From: Brachionus plicatilis
Lineage: Eukaryota > Rotifera > Eurotatoria > Ploima > Brachionidae
Direction: 5' to 3'
Length of the DNA: 64,000 nucleotides
Assembly: GCA_010279815.1 (NCBI GenBank)
Contig: QEOQ01000207.1
Span: forward strand, 1,971,307 to 2,035,306
Below the pieces are notes generated by a model, which saw only the letters and a list, made by a program, of their open reading frames with translations, had not been told where the DNA came from and made no database searches. The translations under genes were made by a program, and so were the position numbers. Positions 44,540-55,855 of the stretch are shown in pieces; positions within the stretch are counted from its first letter, which is position 1, and each line of letters begins with the position of its first letter.

Positions 44540-45575
44540 ATGAGTCTTAAACAAAAAATATTGGTTAGTTTAATATTTTTTCTTGGAATTACATCGTACT
44601 TTACTTATAAAATTGCAGTTAGTAGAACTTATTTTCGCAATATTAGTTTACATTCAGAATCATCAAATGATTCGAATAATACAATAAATTTACCTCAAAA
44701 ACCAAAGATTTTTTGTTTATTATTAACTTCAAAAAAAAATTTTCAAACTAAAGCAAAAGTATTGTACGATGTTTGGGTGAACAAATGCGATCATTTAAAA
44801 TTCTTATCTCTATTACCCGATGAATTGTCAACAAATACCTCAAATCCAATGTCTTTGGACAAGCGTTTTACAGATAATTGGTTACAGCCACCAGGACTTT
44901 TAGAAGATAAGTATGAAAAATTGACAAACAAAATGTATTTATCAATAAAACATATTTATAATATGTATCCAAATTACGATTGGTATCTAAAAGCCGACGA
45001 CGATACATTTATCTTTATAGATAATCTAAGAAAATTTTTAAGGGACAAAAATTCTTCAGACGCAGTAACTTATGGATATGATTTTAAAATAATTGTAGAA
45101 AATGGATATCACTCAGGAGGTGCTGGTTATCTGTTTAGTAAAGAGGCTTTCAAAAGAATCGGTTCAAAATTAAACGAAAATTTTGTTTTTTGTCCAAATT
45201 CTGGTATCGAAGATGTTGATGTTGCCAAATGTCTTAGAATGCTGGGAGTGAATCCAAAGCCATCAATAGATGATCAAGGTCGAGAGCGATTTCATCCACT
45301 TTCTCTTAATGATCACTTTTATGGAAATTTTCCTGGATGGATACATCAATATGCAAAAAATTCATTAAAAAAGGTTAAATTGTTTTTATTTTTAACATTT
45401 AAATATATTAATTTAATTTTATTAGGGTATTGATTGTTGCAGCGATACTACTATTTCATTCCACTATATGAGTACAAAAGACATGTTTAAAGCAAAGCTT
45501 AGCCTAGAACAGAGTTATTTATCAGATTTTACGTTCAAATCTTTTGTTGAAATTTTTAATAAAAATAAAATATAG
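44540..45575 (+). CDS. C1GALT1-like: Core-1 beta-1,3-galactosyltransferase (T-synthase), paralogue 1
   Basis: This Golgi enzyme transfers galactose from UDP-Gal to GalNAc-Ser/Thr, making the core-1 O-glycan. Two exons, 44540-45373 and 45426-45575, give 327 residues (human about 363). The ATG at 44540 is preferred over the upstream TTG of the same frame. Residues 6-24 form a type II signal anchor. GT31 landmarks are YDWYLKADDDTF (the DDD metal site), YGYDFK, NGYHSGGAGYLFSKEA, EDVDVAKCLRMLG, and GRERFHPLS. The second exon supplies GIDCCSDTTISFHYM, typical of T-synthases. All key motifs are intact. A second copy with the same intron position lies 2.6 kb downstream. Confidence 0.93.
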
Positions 45576-46631
45576 ATTTTATAATTTTTTTTTATAGTAA
45601 TTAAATTTAAATGGATGTCAAATATTTAATTTTGTCAGGATTGATTAAATCAAACAAATATTTAATTTTTATTTTTCAAACTTATCATCTTGCAGGCTTT
45701 TAAGATTATTTTATCATTTAAAAAAAAAGCTGATAAGAATTTTAAATTGTTAAAACTCAGACTCAATTAAAATTTTAGCTTAAGGTTAAATTCTAAGATA
45801 AACAATAAAGGAGATTTTCTTCTGCGTCAATATTTGTGTATCATGAATGTTTCTGCAAAATAATTCATAGCTTAAAAAAAATATGATTTTTTTTTATTTT
45901 TGTTTATCGAACAATGTTAATTTAAATCAATTTTTTACTAAATTTATAAAAAATTTTGATAAAACTTTGATCAATTTCCTAAAAAATGTAAGAAAACGAT
46001 AAATCAAGCTAAAAATAAATTTTAGAGTTCTAAGAATTTAAGTTTAACTCGCCAGCTGTAGATTGAACAATTTTTCTAATTAACCTGAACGAAAATAATG
46101 CCTTCTAAAATCAAATCGTTTTTATGTACATGCATCTAAATGGAAACTATATGTTGCAAACGGTACACAGTTTGTCTAGAACTTGGAAAAAGAATTCAAA
46201 TGAAATAGTTGCAGAGGTGTTTGTATTCTGTTGTTCTGCCTAATGGCTTAATTGAGCTGGGTGACTCGAGTTTGAGTATGGCAGAATAGAGTAGATTTTG
46301 ATTGTTATATTCTACTAAACTTTATTAGCAATCAAATGTGGGATATTCAACAAGAATTCAAATAAATGTTTATTCAAAATTAAAAAATTCAAAAAATTGT
46401 TTAAATTGAACTCAAAAAGCTTTGGGTTTAAATAAAAAATTTCCTTTTTTTATTTTTTGACGAAAGAATAAAATCAGAAAATTTAATCTTATGATCATTT
46501 AGTATTTATTTTACTGACAAAAATAAATATAAGTTCACTTTATACAGACATTTAATTATTTTTTTGTTACTTATTAATTTTGTCTAAAATATTTTGGTAT
46601 CATTCTCTTGTTAGCTGATTTCTGGTATCTT
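45576..46631. other. Intergenic between T-synthase 1 and the hairpin MITE
   Basis: A/T-rich. Around 46.1-46.3 kb the base composition is more mixed, but no frame or motif can be named. Confidence 0.35.
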
Positions 46632-46639
46632 TTCAAAGC

Positions 46640-46992
46640 GGCAATGTAAAATTTTAGTACAAAAATTACAGTACAAAAAGTAAAAACTTAATAATTTCTT
46701 TTCTAATTGTGCAAAAATGGTTCCGCAAAAAGTACAATATTGTACAAATTTGTACAAAAGAATTCTAAGCTCTGCAAAAACTCTGCAATTTATTGCAATT
46801 TATTGAATCAAGGATTTTTTGATGGTGTGCATTTTACAGAAAATTGCAGAGTTTTTGCAGAGCTTAGAATTCTTTTGTACAAATTTGTACAATATTGTAC
46901 TTTTTGCAGAACCATTTTTGCACAATTAGAAAAGAAATTATAAAGTTTTTACTTTTTGTACTGTAATTTTTGTACTAAAATTTCACATTGCC
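46640..46992. mobile_element. Near-perfect hairpin MITE, 353 bp, with 8-bp target duplication
   Basis: Two arms of 151 bp, 46640-46790 and 46842-46992, are inverted copies with only a few mismatches and no length change, separated by a 51-base loop. The ends read GGCAATGT. An exact 8-bp direct repeat TTCAAAGC flanks it at 46632-46639 and 46993-47000. It has no coding capacity. An 8-bp duplication fits the hAT or P superfamilies, but the ends lack the usual hAT CAG, so the superfamily is uncertain. Confidence 0.9.
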
Positions 46993-47000
46993 TTCAAAGC

Positions 47001-48205
47001 TTAAAAAATTTCTTTGATCCAGAACTTAAAGCGAGGTTAACAAAATACTCACCAAGTTTCCGCAATTAGGTTATGAAAGAAATAAATTTTAATCTTAATT
47101 CGTCAGTTTTATTTTCTTCAAAAAAGTTTCTTTAATATGAAAAATTGATAAAATATTATCTTTGATATATTGTTTCGAATTGGGCATTATTTAGTTTATA
47201 TAAATGGTCTATATCAATATGCATTCTGCTTAAAAGACTTTCTTTATTTGACGTGTTCTGATATTTCACATTCCGCTTTATTTCAACCAGAAAAATCTAA
47301 ATATGAATGCAATAGATAATAAAATAATATAAATAAATACATTATTTATATTTTTGAGCAAAAAATAAAGTAGAATCAAGTTTTAAAAAAATATAAATTT
47401 TGTTTTACAAATCACCTATAAATATTTTTCAAAAAAAAAGATTTTGGTTCAAAACCAAGATCTGATTTTCCGAGGGAATTTTAAAGTTGTTAAGAGATCA
47501 CTTTATTTGATTTTTCGTTAAAAAAAGGGCAATTTTTCAAAGAATACCTGGTAAAGCATTTTAAATGTTTTGTTTAAATTCCAACTTTTGTATTTTATTT
47601 AAATTTTAATTTTAATTTTGAAGCTTTTAATTGAATTCTTTTTAAATACAGCAAATTCAAAAAAAAAAACGCAAATTTTTTCGACTCATCCTATCAATAA
47701 ATTCAGTGGGTCAAATGTGGCTTATTCCAAAAGTTTGATAATTTCTATTGAAGTTTTTCAATTGATTTGCTAATTATAAATTAAAAAAATTTCAAATTAT
47801 TAGGAAAATTAATTAAAATTTTTTTTAATTGATTAATTATATATATAAATGTTGTTGCACCCAAAAAACTTAATGATGCATCGAATCGAAAAATTTGTAT
47901 TATTTTTATTTTTTAATTTCAACTCACGTCGATTCGGGCGATATAAATAAATTTAAAGCGTATAAATTTTAAAAAATAAAAGTAAATATGAAGAAAAAAT
48001 ATCAAAAATTGTTTTTTTTTTTAGTTTAGTTGTTTTTGACAATATTTATTGAGATTATAATTTAGTAATGAGAAAAATTTTATTTTTGAATGGCATGGTT
48101 GACTTGTTTTATAATTTTTGAAAATATTTGAAAAGTTTATAGTTGCATTTTGCAAGAACCTTTCATATTTCATCGGAAATAAAAATATCTTATAATAATT
48201 ATCAA
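47001..48205. other. Intergenic upstream of T-synthase 2
   Basis: A/T-rich, no gene seen. Confidence 0.35.
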
Positions 48206-49248
48206 ATGTGGTCCGGACGACGATTCTTTTTGAAAATCAAGAAAAACTCGCCGTTTTTCTATATTTTATTTTTTGCTTATCTTTGTTGTTTGGCTTTAAT
48301 ATTCAATTTTTATCATCATTCCAATGATGATCATAAAGTCCCAAAGCAAAACTTGATTAAAAAAATCCGAGTATTTTGTATTATTTTTACTTATGATCAA
48401 AAGTTATCAAGTAGAACCAAAATGGTGTATAATACATGGGCACAGAAATGTGATAATTTTAAATTTATTCTAAAATTCACCCCAAATTTAAGTGTCAAAA
48501 ACAATAAAGTTTACTTAAATGGAATAGATATAGAATTGCCAGCTCATACTATTTTGGATCCTGGAATAGTTAATGAAACATATAGAAAATTAACTGATAA
48601 AACCTATCTTTCATTGATATATATTGACAAGCATTACAGCGACTATGATTGGTATTTAAAAGCAGATGATGATACTTATGTATTTATTGATAATTTACGA
48701 AAATTTGTATCTAGCAAAAATTCCACAGAACCGACCACATTTGGTTTTGATTTTTCTCGTTATGTAAAGAATGGCTATCATTCCGGAGGAGCAGGTTATA
48801 TAATAAGCAAAGAAGCACTAAGGCGTATAGCTCATCAGTTGAGAAACAATTATTCTTCGTGTCCAAACAGAGGAGTTGAAGATGTTGATGTTGCTTCTTG
48901 TTTTAGGACAGTTCAGGTTTATCCAGGATTTTCTCGTGATTTTTTAGGAAGAGAACGATTCCATCCATTGCCAATCAAAAATCTGTATTATGGTAGATTT
49001 CCCAAATGGTTTTTGAAATATTCTGCTCAAGTTCCAGCAAAGGTTTTTTTTAAAGGTAAAAAATATTTTTTAAACTTTAAAATTCAAAGGGTCTTAAATG
49101 CTGCAGCGATGAATCAATTTCTTTTCACTATATGAGACCAGTAGATCAGTATAGAATACATGCGCTAGTACAACAATTTGAAAATTTACCATCAAATTGC
49201 AACCGTAAATTGAGATTTATTGACATTGTGCATGAAATACTCGGCTGA
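48206..49248 (+). CDS. C1GALT1-like: Core-1 beta-1,3-galactosyltransferase (T-synthase), paralogue 2
   Basis: Two exons, 48206-49042 and 49090-49248, give 331 residues. The ATG at 48206 is the first in frame; the open frame before it starts without ATG. A type II anchor spans about residues 14-33 (FFYILFFAYLCCLALIFNF). Motifs match paralogue 1: YDWYLKADDDTYVFIDNLRKF, NGYHSGGAGYIISKEALRR, EDVDVASCFR, GRERFHPL, then GLKCCSDESISFHYM in the second exon. The intron falls at the same codon boundary (after an AAG, before GGT) in both genes, showing common descent by duplication. Stem regions and C-termini have diverged strongly, so the duplication is not recent. The C-terminus is longer here (CNRKLRFIDIVHEILG). 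Confidence 0.92.
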
Positions 49249-49739
49249 ATTTCAATTTTAGTCAGGAATTAGAGAATGCTAAAATCAGAAAAGAAAAATG
49301 CCAACTGATAATTAGTCAATATTTTTAAGAAATTCATATTTATTTCATTAAGGAACAGAATTTTGAAACAAAAATTTAATTTTGATCAAAAATAAATAAT
49401 TTGTATTAAATTAATAATCTTTTATATCATATATAAAATATAAATAAAAAATAATAATAAATAAATAAATAATAATATATCTTTTAGACAAAAATCGCAT
49501 TTTGGATACTTTATTTCGTAAATATTTTTAGCACCGAATTTACCTTGCAAATAATAAGTTTAATTCAAACTCAAGTTAAAAGAAAATCGAGACGCAAATA
49601 TTTCTATTTAAAATCTTGAGACCTTTAAATAAAATAATCAAAAAAACAATTTCTTTTGTACCATGTTAATTTGCCTATCAAATATTTTATTTTCCAAATT
49701 CCAAATTTGATTTAAATTATCAGTGATCATTTCATTTAA

Positions 49740-49950
49740 TGATTTACTAGTGCATTAATTGTTATCAACATTAACAAAGTCTTCTAAACTTTCTCCGTTA
49801 AGATCGAGCAATTTTTTACTTAAAATATCAAATTCAGTTGAAGATAAGTCTTCTCCCCTTTCGTCATCTATTATCTCCATCGGCTTTGGTCTTCATTTAG
49901 CTTTAATAAAACCACAATGTCTGAAACAATTGCTAATTACAGACGGTTGG
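49740..49950 (-). pseudogene. Decayed pogo/Tigger-like transposase C-terminal fragment
   Basis: On the minus strand the region reads ISNCFRHCGFIKA, then after a frame change an acidic stretch with LSSTEFDILSKKLLDL and SLEDFVNVDNN. A cysteine/phenylalanine GF motif followed by an acidic tail ending FxxYVNVD is typical of pogo/Tigger (Tc1-mariner superfamily) transposases. The catalytic domain is not found nearby. Assignment is by pattern only. Confidence 0.45.
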
Positions 49951-49972
49951 ATTTCAAAATCAAAATCAAAAT

Positions 49973-50149
49973 GTCACAAAATCAAAATAATTTATAATGA
50001 CTTTATATAAAGACGAATTCTAATTTTTTGTCTTTTTTTGATGTCACAAAATAAAATGTAACAAAATCGAATTAAGTTAACATGGAAATCATAATACCTA
50101 TTGTGCGTTATTCAAAAATCCTGTCACAAAATCAAATTGTCACAAAATC
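49973..50149. repeat. Interspersed GTCACAAAATC word, four or five copies in 180 bp
   Basis: GTCACAAAAT occurs at 49973, 50043, 50123 and 50139, with a variant GTAACAAAATCGAA at about 50058; most continue with CAAA or CGAA. Spacing is irregular apart from the last pair (16 bp). It may be a subterminal binding-site array of a transposon or a decayed simple repeat. Confidence 0.6.
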
Positions 50150-50589
50150 GAATAATACTAAATCGAGGATAGACTTTACCAGTAAAAATGTAAAACAAAT
50201 ATGAAAAAAATTATGTTTTGTTTTTTTACTAGTAATTTTGTCAGCTTACTTTTCAGTCAGTAATTATGTAAAACAATTTGTGTAATATTAGTAAAAAGAA
50301 AAAAAAAACTCGGACGATTAATCGGTGACTGAATATCAATATATTAACTGAATAAGCTTTAATCCTCCTAATCGAATCTGCACTAGATCAAAAAAACAAA
50401 GAAAACTCCTGAAGAACATTATCCCTTTAATCAATACGAAATTTTAGTTGTTGGCGAAAAAAAATTAAAGAAAAATTATATGCTAATTGATTAATTAATT
50501 CAATCAATACATGTGAGCATGTATTATGAATAAAAAAAAGAATTAAGACCTGGTGTAGTTGTTGTAAAACCTATTCTCTCAAGTAATTT

Positions 50590-50894
50590 TAATAGCCATT
50601 AAATTTGTACATGGCCGAGCCAGACATCCTCAATCCCAAGGTAGCGTAGAAGGAGCCAACACGGTCTTAAAAAAATGCTGGCTCCTTGGACGCGAGTAAA
50701 TAAATAACATATACCTAGACAAAGCTTTAAGTGTGAGGCAAGCATTAAATGAATTATCAATTGGTGGTAGTCAGGGTATGGTAAAATGCAACTGTAATTG
50801 TCAATGTATGACAAATCGATGTGGTTACAAAAAATCCCAGTTGTTGCATAACTCAAGATGTCATGGAGGCAATTCAAGCTACGAAAACAAATAA
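50590..50894 (+). pseudogene. Integrase (KRBA2/Ginger-like) 3' relic
   Basis: The plus strand reads IKFVHGRARHPQSQGSVEGA at about 50600, the end of a retroviral-type integrase core as found in KRBA2-like and Ginger transposon proteins; the usual VERAN is VEGAN here. A stop follows at about 50697. A second open piece ends at 50894 with a cysteine-rich tail, KCNCNCQCMTNRCGYKK, then SRCHGGNSS, also typical of this group. The in-frame stop and missing upstream core show it is dead. No full-length element is visible. Confidence 0.6.
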
Positions 50895-51150
50895 TCTTTT
50901 TAAATTACCCTTTTTCAGTAATTTACTAAAAATATTCCAGTAAATTACTAAAACCTAATGAAAAAAATATTTGTTTTTTTATTTTGAAAATAAACGTTTC
51001 GTTTCAGTAATTTACTAAACTGGTTTCATTAAATTACTTTAATAAATAAAAAATCAGTAAACATCTAGAATTTATTTATTTTTATATGTTTTACATTTTA
51101 CTGAAAGACCAGTAAATTTGCAAATTTACGTGTTTAAGAAATTTACGGTA

Positions 51151-52135
51151 ATATATATATATATGGTATGTTCTATTGTGTTTTATAAAAAATTTAAATA
51201 CAATTTTAAAAATGCATTGAAAATGTGCGATGGTTGAGATATATTTTATTTTAGAAATATTTGGAGAAATTTTTACAATGTAGCTCAATTGAAATTAAAT
51301 AAAGTGTTTCAAACATAGATTATTTAGTTTTAGATGAATTTTAAAGAATTTTTTTATTTTTTTTAGAAATTTTAATAATAATTAATCATTTATATATTCA
51401 AATAAATTAAAAAATTAAGCTCTAATTGTTAAAAAACTCGGATTAAAAATTTTACAATATAATTTTTAGATTTTTCTTAAATTTCAAAAAAATGGCTAAT
51501 GGCTAAAATTTGAAATACTTCAATTTTGATCACTTGGTCACATTACTTTTAAAAAATCTCGAGTTTAAATATCCAAAAGATTTTTAATCCTCTGATTAAT
51601 TTTACATTGGTTCGATTTGATTCTCAATATTCCTTTAACCGTAACTTAAATTTCATGAATTAAATTTTAGCAATTAATTTTTAAAATTTTTAGGTAAATT
51701 GTGATTGAAATACATTTAATAAGAAAAAGATAGCATATCCATTAAACTTTTTAAAAAATTTTACTTTAATTTTTAAAATTTTTTTGCCTCTTTAAAGTAT
51801 TGAGTAAAGATTTAAATCAAACCAACTTAAATATTAAAAAAAAACTTTTAGCTAGTTAAATTGTTGCCTTTTTAAAGGCCCAAAAGATCAAAAAAATTTC
51901 ATTTAATATTAGTAAAAAACAATTTCTTTAAAAGAATTTTTTTTCTTTTAAATTTTCTAAAACTAAATAATCTTTGTTTGAAACACTGTATCTAATTTCA
52001 ATAGAGCGACATGCAAAAATTTCTCCAAATATTTCTAAAATAAAATATATCTCAACCATCGCACATTTTCAATGCATTTTCAAAATTGTATTTAAAATTT
52101 TTTTAAAACACAATAGAACATACCATATATATATT
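51151..52135. mobile_element. Foldback element, about 1.0 kb, with roughly 180-bp inverted arms
   Basis: The left arm (about 51155-51345) and right arm (about 51955-52135) are inverted copies: both strands encode the same phantom peptide ISPNISKIKYISTIAHFQCI. The ends run into TATATA stretches next to GGTATGTTCTATTGTG. The roughly 600-base centre is A/T-rich and non-coding. A TA target site would suit the Tc1/mariner superfamily, but the alternating TA tracts hide the exact boundaries. Arms have diverged by several substitutions. Confidence 0.75.
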
Positions 52136-54792
52136 TATATAATATTATTTAGCATTTTTTTTACTAAGTGTTATCAAAATTTTGAGCATTAAAGTCATTT
52201 CAAGTTTGTTCAGAATCCTTTTAATATTTTTTAATTAAAAAACGGTAAATTTTCCATATTTTACCATAAATCGCGTATAAAAAGGAAAACTGAATGCAGC
52301 ACTTTTGTATGCGATTTAAAACTAGACAAAATTTAATTTTAAGGAAACAATTATTAAGCTAAATTTGTTATGAAGATGATTCTCTAGTGATGATGACAAT
52401 GCTGATGTTTCTAATGATAATAATTAAGTAAAGGAAAAAAAATTTAAGTTTAAATTAAATTTTTACTTTAGCATGAATTCAAATGAATTAACTTTAAAAG
52501 GAAGATATTTTCATTAAATTTGTTATGAATAAAGCAACTATTTAATCAATTCGAGATAGGTCGTTTTGAAAAAATCATGTGCAAAATATAGTAACTTCGG
52601 TAGAGAAAATCGCAGATAAAGAAATATAATAAATAATTTTTTAATATATATTTTTAAATCAGACAGCTACCTTAGCGAGGATACATTTACTCTTGCTCCG
52701 CAATTGATGTAGCTTTTATTATTTTTATTATTAACTTTTAGATATGACAAGATTTTTACAAGTTATGATTCTAGAATTTATAAATGCTAAATGATTCGAA
52801 AGTAAAAATAAAAAAATAATTCAAAATCTCGGATAGCTAATGTTCCTGGTAATGAGTTCGTCATTAATGTTTTTTGTCCAAGTTTGTTAATCATTCTAAC
52901 ATAATTTTCAGCATTTTAGGATATCATTTGTATCGCAATTATTAAATAAATAACAGAAATCCAAAACTTAAGTGCTGAATTTCAAATTTTTGACTTGAAA
53001 TTCGTATATTACGTCTTTTGAAACCCTAAATTTCATTTTTTTAAGGAGGCTCAAAAAATAAATTTTTACCCAGTGGTCTAAAAATAACTCAACTTTTAAA
53101 AAATTGAAGTCTTTTCAGATTCTGGTATTCGGTGATAAAATTGAAATATTTTTAAAATTATGTATATTCTGAAAGAGCATAACGATTTCTACACTCTGAT
53201 GTATATTTTTATAAAAAAAAATGGTTTACCTTTTTTAATTGCTGAATATAACACTTTTTTCAATTAGGACTTTTTCTTAAATGTCTAAGTCGCGATAATT
53301 GATTTTCAAAAAAGCTTGGGTTACGAAAAATGCCAATCTTATTTAGAACATTTAAAAAAAATTTTATAAAATAATATTCCTCATTAAAATTTAAATATTC
53401 AAAAAAAGTTAATCAAAATAGAAATTGAAAAATATGGAGATTGGTCTTATCATTAAAAAAATTAAAAGAAACATAAAATAAAATAAATTTCTTAAATTTA
53501 GATTTTCTTATGTTACTTTTTTTTTACAATATTTTACGTAATTTACTCATTGGTATTTTATGTTTTACTTAAATTTACAAAAAAAAAATACAAAAAATTT
53601 TTTTTTTTGAAATTGCAAGAACAATAAAAAACAAAGCAGCTTTTTTGGCCCTTTTGGAATTTTCAGTAAAATGGGTAAATTTACGTAAAATTACGAAAAT
53701 TATCGTAGAATTGCGTCAATAAACGTTAATTTACAAAACTATCTTTACGTAAAAATGCGTATTATTACTTTTTTTACGTAATATTTCAATTATAATTATA
53801 TATATGTCAATTATCGTTAATTTTTGTAAGTGTTTGGCTATAGTTTCTTTTGATTTTCCAGGAAAATAAGCTCTAAAACTTAATCATATTTTGCACCATT
53901 TTTGTAACTAAACAGCGCCAAAAATGCCTTATTAGTTTTTTCGAAAGGTCTGAATCTAAAAATTTTTCTCCTGTTTCTGTTAAAATCTCAATCATTAAAG
54001 GAAATTTCTGATTTAATTTATTGTTTCAAAGGATGCAGTTTACAAATTTATTTTTATTATTTATGATGTCTAAATCATATTTTTGATTGACTTATAGATT
54101 GAAATTTTTGTTTCTTTTGCTGCACTTTAAAAAGACCACAAAGCTCCAATTGGTTATATTTGAATAATCTTTTTTGATTCTTTATGCTTTTTTTTAATTT
54201 AAACTTTCCTAATTACTAAGAATATTTTATTATATTTAATTTTTTTAAATGAATCTTTTTGGTTTTTTATGGTTTTTTATAGTTCTTTTGCATTTCAAAT
54301 GTTTATATTTGACCGTTTTGGTTGTTTATACTCTTTTTTATCTACATTTTGATAATCAAACTCTTTTTGAAAGGGGTTCCTTAACTGCAGCTTCGCTCTA
54401 CACCCCTTTTATTTATGAAAACTTTATTTTTTATCAATTTAGATCGATTTTTCATCTTCAATTGAATGAATAAGGCCCATAATTTTTCTCACCGTTAAGT
54501 TTAATAAATTTTTTTCTAATAAATAAAAACACCCTTTTTTAATAAAAATAAATCCTTAAATTAAAGTTAAGACTAATTTAGAAAAAAGACCCTAACCTTC
54601 TGCCTAACCGAAACCGTGAACCAAGGCATCACCTCGGACTCCTTTGAACTAAGCCCCTAAGAACTTAAAAGAACCAAAAAGAACCAATAAAAACAGAAAT
54701 AACCTAAGAGAACAAAAAATTACCATAAAGACCTTTTTTTAAAAAATAACCTGTAAAAACCATTTGGTTCCTTTCTCATTATCTATATGTAC
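52136..54792. other. Intergenic, 2.7 kb, with ACGTAA-rich patch
   Basis: No gene. The part at 53525-53790 contains repeated TTTACGTAA and related words. A 74-codon frame at 54249-54473 is hydrophobic but has no support as a gene. Around 54590-54665 the sequence is unusually C-rich for this genome, followed by several AAGAACC words. Confidence 0.4.
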
Positions 54793-54800
54793 GAAAATAT

Positions 54801-55320
54801 CAGAGTTGTACATAAGTCACAAGTCAGAAGTCAAGTGCAAGTCATGACTTTGACTTGATACAAAAATTTAAAAAAAACAAGTCAAAAATTTTACTTATTT
54901 TAAGAATAAAAAAAAAATTCAATACTTATAATTTTTTTTATCCAGGAAAAAATAAAATTATTTGTTTAAATTTCTTTTTCAATGTAAATATTGAAAGATG
55001 ATTTTTTAAACAATTCACATAATTGTGATATTCTTTTTAAGTGAATTTATTTGTGCTCAAAAAAATTTTAGAAATAAATTAAACAAGATAAAAAAATATT
55101 AAAAAATATATAAAAAATATAAAAAATCAAGATGTAAAAAAAATTATGACTTGTAATTTTCATATTTTTAAAACAAGTCAAAGTCCTGACTTGTTTTTTT
55201 AAAATTTTTGTAACAAGTCAAGACTTGCTGTTTTTAAAAAATATATTTTCAAATCCAAGTCATACTTTGACTTGTTTTTGACTTGTTAAGACTTTTTTTC
55301 ATGACTTTTATACAAGCCTG
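54801..55320. mobile_element. hAT-type MITE, 520 bp, perfect 8-bp target duplication
   Basis: The ends read CAGAGTTGTACATAAGTCA on the left and CAGGCTTGTATAAAAGTCA on the right (opposite strand), with the CAG start typical of hAT elements. The octamer GAAAATAT flanks both sides exactly (54793-54800 and 55321-55328). The body is dense in AAGTCA, GACTTG and their complements and encodes nothing. It resembles the element at 10779-11091 in its GTCAAAG-rich composition and may be a longer relative. Confidence 0.85.
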
Positions 55321-55855
55321 GAAAATATATACTGCTTTTTTTTAAATATAAAATTTTTATCATTCGTTTGAAATGAAGGACTGAGCTCCGTTCTCAGCTG
55401 TCTGAGTACACCTCAAATTCTATTTTAACTAAAAAAAAACAAAAAAATTGTGATAATATTTATTATTTTATATAAAATTAAAATCAATAAATTTATTATA
55501 TTTCTAATTTTTGTGTTATAAATAACCATTTATTCTAAAATAATCCACGAATATTATCAATCATACATATAAATATCTTTAAAGCATTTTAAAGTCTAGT
55601 TCAACCATGAAAATAAATCCTAATGTGTTTAAAAACAAGTGTTTTTTAGCATTCACATAAAACTCATTCAAGATTAAAAGAAATTACACAAAAAATACAT
55701 AGAAAAAAATAACATATAAAAACAAATTATTTAATAGTCGAACAGGTGTACGACATCTATATACAAGAGTATCATTCTTGTAGTTTACTTATAATATCGG
55801 AAGAAAATTTAATCAGTTTTTTAAAAGTCGATTTGTGCCGGCACTTCTCAGTCTA

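Noticed and set aside
46707..46943. Open frame of 78 codons inside the hairpin MITE
   Set aside because: It runs across both arms of an inverted repeat and its sequence is explained by the palindrome; no codon character.
49759..50010. 83-codon plus-strand frame
   Set aside because: Antisense to the pogo-like relic and ending in the GTCACAAAATC repeat.
50599..50877. 92-codon minus-strand frame
   Set aside because: It is antisense to the integrase relic, which explains the sequence better on the plus strand.
51091..52192. Two small frames with the same ISPNISKIKYIST peptide on opposite strands
   Set aside because: They are the two arms of the foldback element, not a conserved gene pair.
54249..54473. 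74-codon hydrophobic frame that could be a small membrane protein
   Set aside because: Hydrophobicity follows from the T-rich strand; no conserved motif or regulatory context.
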